The notes under the pieces are model-generated. The model saw only the letters and a program-made list of their open reading frames with translations, was not told the origin of the DNA and did no database searches. This document shows, piece by piece, positions 6,443-11,075 of a stretch of DNA of 11,075 nucleotides (within the stretch, counting starts at the first letter, position 1; each line of letters begins with the position of its first letter). The DNA is taken from NCBI GenBank assembly GCA_946480845.1, contig CAMLLJ010000087.1, forward strand, positions 1 through 11,075. The letters are read 5' to 3'. The DNA is from an uncultured Gemmatimonadota bacterium. GTDB taxonomy: Bacteria > Gemmatimonadota > Gemmatimonadetes > Gemmatimonadales > GWC2-71-9. Both the position numbers and the translations under genes were made by a program.

Positions 6443-8053
6443 ATGATTTCGCACCTCCTGCCCCGCCACCTCCCTGCCACCCTGCTCCTCGCCATGGCGA
6501 TGTCCGCCGCTCCGGCCCCGGTCCGGGCCCAGCGGGCCGCGGCGCCGCCTCCGGGCTTCGACGCCTACGTCGCCCGGGTGATGCGGGAGTTCAGCGTGCC
6601 GGGCGCCGCCGTGGCAATTGTGAAGGACGGGCGGGTAATACTGGCCAGGGGGTACGGCGTCCGCGAGATGGGCAAGCCGGACCGGGTGGATGCGCGCACC
6701 CAGTTCGGCATCGCGTCGAACACCAAGATCGTCACGGCCACGGCGCTTGGCCTGCTGGTGGAGGAGGGCAAGGTCGAATGGGACGCGCCGGTGATCCGGT
6801 ACCTGCCGTGGTTCGCGATGTACGACCCGTACGTCACCCGCGAGCTCACGGTGCGCGACCTCCTGGTGCACCGGAGCGGCCTCGGCCTCGGCGCGGGCGA
6901 CCTCCTCTGGTGGCCGCCGTCGACCTACGACCGGAAGGAGATCGCCCGCCGCCTGCGCTTCATCCCGCCGGCCACTTCGTTCCGGACCGCCTACGCGTAC
7001 GACAACGTGCTCTACCTCATCGCCGGCGAGGTGATCGAGGCGGTGAGCGGGCAGACCTGGGAGGAGTTCGTCGGCTCGCGCATCCTCCGCCGCATCGGCA
7101 TGACGGCGAGCGACGTGCATCATTCCGCCGCGGCAGGCGGCCCGGGCACCAACGTCGCCACGCCGCATGCCGCGGTGAACGACACCGTGCGCCCGGTCCA
7201 GCCGTTCCTGAGCGACAACACCAATCCCGCCGGCGGCATCATGTCGGGGGCCGAGGACATGGCGAAGTGGGTGATGGTCCAGCTCGATTCGGGGCGCATT
7301 GCGGGCGGCGAGCGCCTCTACTCGGCGGGCACGACCCGGCAGCTCTGGCGCGACGTGACGCCGACCGGCATCGGCGGCGCGCCGCCCGGATTCGAGCATC
7401 TGCGGCCGAATTTCTCGGGCTACGCGCTCGGGCTCGGCGTGCGCGATTACCGGGGCCGCAAGCTGCTCCAGCACACCGGCGGGCTGCCCGGCTACGTCTC
7501 CAAGGTCGCCATGATCCCGGCCGAGCGGCTCGGCGTCGTGGTGCTGACCAACCAGGAATCGGGGCTCGCCTTCGAATCGATCGTGCTGCGGGTCCTCGAC
7601 CACTACCTGGGCGTCAAGCCGGTGCCCGACTACCTGGCGCTCTTCAGCGGAATGGCCGCGGAGGGCCGGGCGCAGCTCGAGCGCGAGGGGCAGGCGGCAT
7701 CGGCGCAGCGCGATTCGACGTCGCGTCCGTCGCTCCCGCTCGAGCGGTACGCGGGCACCTACCGCGACGCCTGGTACGGCGACATCACCATCGCGGCGGA
7801 AAATGGCGGCCTGGTCATCCGCTTCACCAGGACGCCGTCGCTGGTGGGCGACCTGGTGCACTGGCAGCACGACACCTTCCTGGCCCGCTGGCGCGACCGC
7901 GAGCTGCGCGCCGACGCCTACATCACCTTCGCGCTCAAGCCCGACGGCTCCATCGACCAGGCGAAGATGCTGCCGGCGTCGAGCGCGGTGGATTTCAGCT
8001 TCGACTTCCAGGACCTCCTGCTCCGGCCGGTGCCGGCGGACACGGCGCGCTGA
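6443..8053 (+). CDS. Exported serine hydrolase (beta-lactamase/penicillin-binding class C fold) with DUF3471 C-terminal domain
   Basis: A 536-residue secreted hydrolase of the beta-lactamase-related (Pfam Beta-lactamase, MEROPS S12-like) family. Residues 1-29 are a Sec signal ending VRA before Gln30. All three active-site elements are present: S-x-x-K as SNTK (Ser92, Lys95), Y-x-N as YDN (186-188), and HTG (344-346) in the place of KTG. Residues about 432-515 match DUF3471, the C-terminal domain often fused to such enzymes. Family members include D-aminopeptidases, esterases and peptidoglycan-active enzymes, so beta-lactam resistance cannot be inferred. A GTG at 6437 overlaps the PhzF stop (GTGA) and would add two residues. 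I chose the ATG, but coupling is likely either way, as no strong ribosome site is visible. Residues 57-67 carry an unusual cluster of A/T-ending codons, including ATA. It converges on the DUF2911 gene. Confidence 0.95.
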   Translation: MISHLLPRHLPATLLLAMAMSAAPAPVRAQRAAAPPPGFDAYVARVMREFSVPGAAVAIVKDGRVILARGYGVREMGKPDRVDARTQFGIASNTKIVTATALGLLVEEGKVEWDAPVIRYLPWFAMYDPYVTRELTVRDLLVHRSGLGLGAGDLLWWPPSTYDRKEIARRLRFIPPATSFRTAYAYDNVLYLIAGEVIEAVSGQTWEEFVGSRILRRIGMTASDVHHSAAAGGPGTNVATPHAAVNDTVRPVQPFLSDNTNPAGGIMSGAEDMAKWVMVQLDSGRIAGGERLYSAGTTRQLWRDVTPTGIGGAPPGFEHLRPNFSGYALGLGVRDYRGRKLLQHTGGLPGYVSKVAMIPAERLGVVVLTNQESGLAFESIVLRVLDHYLGVKPVPDYLALFSGMAAEGRAQLEREGQAASAQRDSTSRPSLPLERYAGTYRDAWYGDITIAAENGGLVIRFTRTPSLVGDLVHWQHDTFLARWRDRELRADAYITFALKPDGSIDQAKMLPASSAVDFSFDFQDLLLRPVPADTAR

Positions 8054-8079
8054 GCGGGCGCCTGCTGAGCGGACGCCTC
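8050..8079. repeat. Imperfect 15-bp tandem duplication at a convergent gene junction
   Basis: CTGAGCGGGCGCCTG (8050-8064) is followed at once by CTGAGCGGACGCCTC (8065-8079), with 13 of 15 bases matching. The first copy contains the stop of the serine hydrolase. The second supplies another TGA in the same frame and reaches into the stop codon of the convergent DUF2911 gene. It fills the entire 24-bp gap between the two genes. Confidence 0.7.
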
Positions 8080-8644
8080 AGGGACCGCGCGGCCCGACGG
8101 TGATGGGCAGCCGCACCGCGCGGTCCGCCCACTGCAGGACGGCGGTGGTGCCCGTGGCCGAAATGTCGGGAAAGCTCCAGGTCAGCACTTCCGTTTCCGG
8201 CGCCGCCTGGGCCTCGACGGGAAACCGGATCTGTTCCGGCCGCTCGCGGGGCCGGCTGGTGTGGAACCGGTCCGCATCGGGATCGAGCACCAGCGTCCAG
8301 GGACCTTCGCGCGCGACCACGAGCCACACCGAATACCTGCCCTTCGGCACCTGGTGCCCGTCGATGGCGATGTCGCGGTCGGTCTCCAGCGTCGTCGCCA
8401 TGTTGGCGCCGGGAGTCCAGACCTCGCCCCAGTGCACCAGGCCGCCGAAGATCGGGCTCCTTCCGCGCAGGCGCGGCCGCGCGTAGTCGAGGGTGATCGT
8501 GGTGCCGGCCACGGTCTGCGAAACGCGGGCGCGCTCGCTGGCCCGGACCTGTGCCGCCGCCGGCACTGCGCAGATGGCGGAGACGACCAGGAACGCTGCG
8601 CCGGCGGCGCATGGCCGCCCTCGGCGGCGCGCGCCGGCTGTCAT
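8078..8644 (-). CDS. DUF2911 domain exported protein
   Basis: A 188-residue exported protein. The ATG at 8644 overlaps the stop of the upstream Cys-motif gene as ATGA, which implies translational coupling and decides the start; the frame is open further upstream but only as a shadow of that gene. A basic start (GARRRGR) and a hydrophobic stretch end at VPAAAQ, a Sec signal with cleavage before Gln32. The mature part carries the DUF2911 hallmarks in order: TLDYARPRLRGRSPIFGGLV (51-70), W-x-P-GAN-x-AT (76-84) and the strand VPKGRYSVW (99-107). DUF2911 is a beta-sandwich domain of unknown activity, common in Bacteroidota, Gemmatimonadota and relatives. It is probably periplasmic or secreted. It converges with the serine hydrolase gene 24 bp away. 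The family is sure; the function is unknown. Confidence 0.92.
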   Translation of the reverse strand: MTAGARRRGRPCAAGAAFLVVSAICAVPAAAQVRASERARVSQTVAGTTITLDYARPRLRGRSPIFGGLVHWGEVWTPGANMATTLETDRDIAIDGHQVPKGRYSVWLVVAREGPWTLVLDPDADRFHTSRPRERPEQIRFPVEAQAAPETEVLTWSFPDISATGTTAVLQWADRAVRLPITVGPRGP

Positions 8645-9066
8645 CCGTAGCGCGCGTCGATCGCCGCGCGGATCTCCTCGAGCGTGCGCCCCTCGCGGTG
8701 CATCCGCTCCGCCATCCGGCCCTCGCCCTGGCAGACCAGGCACATCCGCGCCATGCCCTCGCCCTCGTAGCAGCTGAGCAGCGAGTAGAATCCCTCGCGC
8801 CCGGCACACCCGCAATGGCAGCGGATGCCGTCGGCGATGGATGGTATGGAGCGTACCGCGTCGAAGGCGGGAATGGCGTCGGGATCGTCGGCGAGCTGGG
8901 CCGCCGTGAGCACCTTCGACGCGTTCACGCCCGGCCGCGGCGTGGGATGCGGACCGGGCGGGCGCCGCGCGGCGAGCGCCGCCAGCGGCCGGGGAACGAG
9001 CGCGGCGAGCGCCGCGAGCGCACTGCCTGCCAGGAACTGCCGGCGTGTCGAGCGGAAGTCGGGCAT
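8641..9066 (-). CDS. Tat-exported PCYCGC-type cysteine-motif protein
   Basis: A 141-residue protein. Residues 6-12, STRRQFL, followed by a hydrophobic Ala/Leu stretch, make a twin-arginine signal, so the protein is probably folded or metal-loaded before export. The C-terminal part holds five conserved-looking Cys in the order C83-H-C85-G-C87, C99, C109-x-x-C112 (six counting each Cys singly), followed by a helix with EGRTLEEIRAAIDARYG. This layout matches the PCYCGC-motif proteins (Pfam PF13798), although the leading Pro-Cys-Tyr is Arg-Cys-His here. Their role is unknown; metal binding is the natural guess from the Cys/His spacing. The start ATG at 9066 has GGAAAG about ten bases upstream. 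It is the first gene of a two-gene unit with the DUF2911 gene (4-base overlap) and diverges from the YjbR gene. Confidence 0.82.
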   Translation of the reverse strand: MPDFRSTRRQFLAGSALAALAALVPRPLAALAARRPPGPHPTPRPGVNASKVLTAAQLADDPDAIPAFDAVRSIPSIADGIRCHCGCAGREGFYSLLSCYEGEGMARMCLVCQGEGRMAERMHREGRTLEEIRAAIDARYG

Positions 9067-9176
9067 CGCTGATACTTTCCGGGCCGGATGGCCGCGAGTG
9101 GCGGACTGAGGTCATTACGGGCCGCCGTTCCGCCAGGATTCCCGCCCCGGGACGGCCCAACCAGATGGAGACCACG
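9067..9176. promoter_or_regulatory. Divergent intergenic region with an inverted repeat
   Basis: This 110-bp gap must contain the promoters of the Cys-motif/DUF2911 unit (leftward) and the YjbR/aldehyde dehydrogenase unit (rightward). I see no convincing -35/-10 pair. TGGCGGA at 9099-9105 is repeated inverted as TCCGCCA at 9129-9135, a perfect 7-bp match with a 23-nt spacer. This could be a leader hairpin or chance in such GC-rich DNA. Confidence 0.3.
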
Positions 9177-9545
9177 ATGGCGCCCCGCCCGCTCACCCGC
9201 CTGCGCCGCCTCTGCCTCGGGCTCCCCGAGGCGCACGAGGTCGAGGCCTGGGGAGAGCCCACCTTTCGCGTGCGCAACAAGCTCTTCGCCATGTACGCCG
9301 ATGCCGCCAACCATCACGGCGGCGGCCGGTGCTCGGTCTGGTGCAAGGCGGCGCCAGGCAACCAGGCGCTCATGGTCAAGGCCGCGCCCGACCGGTTCTT
9401 CGTTCCTCCCTACGTGGGGCCGAGCGGATGGGTGGGAGTGTACCTCGATGCCGGCACCGACTGGGAGGAGCTGGCTGGGCTGCTCCGCGACTCCTGGCGC
9501 CTGACCGCCCCGAAGAAGCTGATCGCGATGCTGGAGGACGACTGA
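9177..9545 (+). CDS. MmcQ/YjbR family protein
   Basis: A 122-residue cytoplasmic protein of the MmcQ/YjbR family, a small CyaY-like fold often labelled DNA-binding, with no settled biochemical role. Family motifs are LCLGLPEAHEVEAWGEPTFRV (about 12-32), KLFAMY (35-40), DRFFVPPYVGPSGWVGVYLD (72-91) and the closing SWRLTAPKKL (106-115). The length fits the family (about 115-125). I chose the ATG at 9177 because GGAG lies six bases upstream; an ATG at 9165, four residues earlier, has a weaker site. The last base of its TGA stop is the first base of the aldehyde dehydrogenase ATG (TGATG), so the two are co-transcribed and probably coupled. The family call is firm; the link to the dehydrogenase is only positional. 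Confidence 0.95.
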   Translation: MAPRPLTRLRRLCLGLPEAHEVEAWGEPTFRVRNKLFAMYADAANHHGGGRCSVWCKAAPGNQALMVKAAPDRFFVPPYVGPSGWVGVYLDAGTDWEELAGLLRDSWRLTAPKKLIAMLEDD

Positions 9546-10960
9546 TGACCGACTTTCCCTTCCTGCTCGGCGGTGAGCTGGCCCAGCGCGCCGACACGTG
9601 GGAGATCCGGAGCCCCTGGTCGGGCGACGTCGTGGGGCGCGCTGCGCTCGCGGGCCCTGCGGACGTCGAAGCGGCGATCGCCGCGGCGGTGACCGCGGCC
9701 CCGGCGGCGGCCGCGATGCCGACCCATGCGCGCGCGGCCCTGCTCGAGCGCATCGCCGCGGCCGTCGCCAGCGCGCGGGAGGAACTCGCCCGCCTGCTCG
9801 CGGCCGAGGCGGGGAAGCCGCTCGCGGCGGCGCGCACGGAGCTCGACCGCACCATCTTCGTGCTCCGCCAGGGCGCAGAGGAGGCACGGAGGATCCGCGG
9901 CGAGGTCATGCCGATGGACCTGATGCCGCACGGCGAGAAGCGCTGGGGCCTCACCCGCCGCTTTCCGCTCGCCCCGATCGCGGCGATCACGCCGTTCAAC
10001 TTTCCGCTGCTCCTCGCGGCGCACAAGCTCGCCCCGGCCATCGCCTGCGGCGCGACGATGGTGCTGAAGCCGCCGCCGCAGGACCCGCTCTCCACCCTCG
10101 CCCTGGCGCGGCTGGTCCATGAGGCCGGCTGTCCCGCCGGGATGGTCTCGGTGCTTCCCTGCACCAACGAGGTCGCGGCGCCGCTGATCGACGACCCGCG
10201 CATCCGCATGCTCACCTTCACGGGCTCGGCGCGGGTCGGCTGGTCGTTCCGCGAGCGCGCCCCGATGAAGCGGGTCGCGCTCGAGCTGGGCGGGAACGCG
10301 GCGGCGATCATCGAGCCCGATGCCGACCTCGACCACGCGGTGAAGCGCTGCATCGTCGGCGGCTATACCTACTCGGGGCAGTCGTGCATCTCGGTCCAGC
10401 GCGTGCTGGTGCACGAGCGGGTGTACGACGCGTTCGTGGCGAAGTACACCGCCGCCGTCGGCGCGCTCCGCACCGGGGACCCGCTGGCGGAGGGCACCGA
10501 CGTCGGCCCGATGATCGACGAGGCCAACGCCGAGCGCGCGGCGGCCTGGATCGGGGAAGCGGTGCGCGCCGGCGCGACGGTGCCGGTCGGCGGCGGGCGG
10601 AAGGGGGCCGTGCTCGAGCCGGCCGTGCTGCTCGATACGACGAGCGAGATGCGCGTCAACCGCGAGGAGCTGTTCGCGCCGGCCACCACCGTGCGCCGCT
10701 ATGGCGACTTCGACGAGGCGCTCGCCATCGCCAACGACTCGCCGTACGGCCTCCAGGCCGGCGTCTTCACTCACGACCTGCGCCGCATCTGGCGCGCGTT
10801 CGAGGCGCTCGAGGTCGGCGGCGTGATCGTGAACGACGTGTCGGGCTTCCGCGTGGACCACATGCCCTACGGCGGGGTGAAGCAGTCGGGCCTCGGCCGC
10901 GAGGGGGTGCGCTACGCCATCGAAGACATGACCGAGGTCCGGCTCCTGGTCCTCGGCTGA
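9545..10960 (+). CDS. NAD(P)-dependent aldehyde dehydrogenase
   Basis: A complete 471-residue aldehyde dehydrogenase superfamily enzyme, which oxidises an aldehyde to the acid with NAD(P)+. Key residues are all present: Asn152 in PFNFP, cofactor Lys175 in VLKPPPQDP, the general-base Glu247 in ELGGN, the nucleophile Cys281 in GQSC, and Glu375-Leu-Phe377 near the cofactor. The segment around 120-190 (RRFPLAPIAAITPFNFP, then AHKLAPAIACGATMVLKP) resembles the ALDH21/lactaldehyde dehydrogenase-like subgroup. The substrate cannot be fixed by reading alone. Family members usually have Phe-Gly-Pro after the Glu; here it is Phe-Ala-Pro (377-379). The start overlaps the YjbR stop by one base, with GGAGG seven bases upstream inside the YjbR gene. 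A Lys-rich gene begins 15 bp after its stop. Confidence 0.95.
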   Translation: MTDFPFLLGGELAQRADTWEIRSPWSGDVVGRAALAGPADVEAAIAAAVTAAPAAAAMPTHARAALLERIAAAVASAREELARLLAAEAGKPLAAARTELDRTIFVLRQGAEEARRIRGEVMPMDLMPHGEKRWGLTRRFPLAPIAAITPFNFPLLLAAHKLAPAIACGATMVLKPPPQDPLSTLALARLVHEAGCPAGMVSVLPCTNEVAAPLIDDPRIRMLTFTGSARVGWSFRERAPMKRVALELGGNAAAIIEPDADLDHAVKRCIVGGYTYSGQSCISVQRVLVHERVYDAFVAKYTAAVGALRTGDPLAEGTDVGPMIDEANAERAAAWIGEAVRAGATVPVGGGRKGAVLEPAVLLDTTSEMRVNREELFAPATTVRRYGDFDEALAIANDSPYGLQAGVFTHDLRRIWRAFEALEVGGVIVNDVSGFRVDHMPYGGVKQSGLGREGVRYAIEDMTEVRLLVLG

Positions 10961-10975
10961 ACGGAGGAGGCACGC

Positions 10976-11075
10976 ATGCCGGTCAAGAAGTCGGCGAAGG
11001 CAGCGAAGTCGGCGAAGGCAGCGAAGTCCGCGAAGTCCGCGAAGTCCGCGAAGTCGGCAAAGCTCACCGAGTACC
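10976..11075 (+). CDS. Lys/Ser/Ala-repeat protein, N-terminal part only (runs off the window)
   Basis: A new reading frame starts at the ATG at 10976, with a strong GGAGGAGG site six bases upstream, 15 bp after the aldehyde dehydrogenase stop. The visible 33 codons read MPVK, then a run of K-[SA]-A triplets, then LTEY. The lysine-rich low-complexity tail resembles bacterial histone H1-like proteins or the flexible basic tails that precede a globular domain in nucleic-acid-binding enzymes. The change to LTEY suggests that a folded domain begins at the window edge. The whole protein cannot be named from this fragment. It is likely in one operon with the two upstream genes. Confidence 0.7.
   Translation, partial: MPVKKSAKAAKSAKAAKSAKSAKSAKSAKLTEY
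10988..11059 (+). repeat. 9-bp tandem repeat encoding K-S-A / K-A-A units
   Basis: Eight consecutive 9-bp units lie in frame. The first four form two identical 18-bp copies of AAGTCGGCGAAGGCAGCG. Three identical units of AAGTCCGCG follow, and then AAGTCGGCA. The exact copies at DNA level, not only at protein level, point to recent expansion by slippage or unequal crossing-over. Confidence 0.9.

Noticed and set aside
6443..8053. Antibiotic-resistance beta-lactamase
   Set aside because: The S-x-x-K, Y-x-N and H-T-G set with DUF3471 is shared by many esterases and peptidases. Nothing here points to beta-lactam hydrolysis.
8644..9310. Upstream extension of the DUF2911 frame
   Set aside because: It lies in another frame of the Cys-motif gene, and the ATGA overlap plus signal peptide at 8644 give a better start.
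1..11075. CRISPR array, tRNA/rRNA genes, insertion sequences or phage genes
   Set aside because: I looked for regular spaced repeats, clover-leaf sequences, terminal inverted repeats and transposase or integrase motifs and saw none.

Overview
The window is a compact, very GC-rich chromosomal stretch from a Gram-negative (outer-membrane) bacterium. It holds a TonB-dependent receptor, several lipoproteins with lipoboxes, Sec and Tat exported proteins, and almost no intergenic space. The mix of DUF4397, DUF2911, PCYCGC-type and DUF3471-fused serine hydrolase proteins fits an environmental phylum such as Gemmatimonadota. That placement is inferred from gene content only and is not proved. No rRNA, tRNA, CRISPR array, transposase or integrase was seen, and there is no gene-free stretch above 300 bp.

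Layout. Bases 1-1580 (+) hold the 3' part of a TonB-dependent receptor. Converging on it after a 6-bp gap is a minus-strand group, read from 4204 down to 1587: a protein with three GAF domains and no output domain, then two tandem lipoproteins that look like diverged paralogues. Divergent from the GAF gene, at 4444-4656 (+), is a 70-residue heavy-metal-associated (Atx1/CopZ-like) protein. It converges within 7 bp on a DUF4397 lipoprotein (4664-5407, -). Divergent from that gene, 5508-8053 (+) carries a PhzF-family isomerase/epimerase tightly coupled to a secreted serine-beta-lactamase-like hydrolase. This pair converges on a minus-strand pair with an ATGA overlap: a Tat-exported PCYCGC-type cysteine-motif protein (9066-8641), then an exported DUF2911 protein (8644-8078). 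From 9177 (+) runs a YjbR/MmcQ-family gene, an aldehyde dehydrogenase overlapping it by one base, and the start of a Lys/Ser/Ala repeat protein that leaves the window.

How the genes may work together. Most neighbours are not an obvious single pathway. The best-supported cooperative units, judged by overlap, are PhzF plus serine hydrolase, PCYCGC protein plus DUF2911 protein, and YjbR plus aldehyde dehydrogenase plus Lys-rich protein. The envelope theme is strong, with about seven of thirteen products exported or in the outer membrane. The most unusual items are the tandem lipoprotein paralogues behind an output-less triple-GAF protein, the coupled Cys-rich/DUF2911 export pair, and palindromes clustered in two of the gaps. 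I found no convincing new defence or mobile system.
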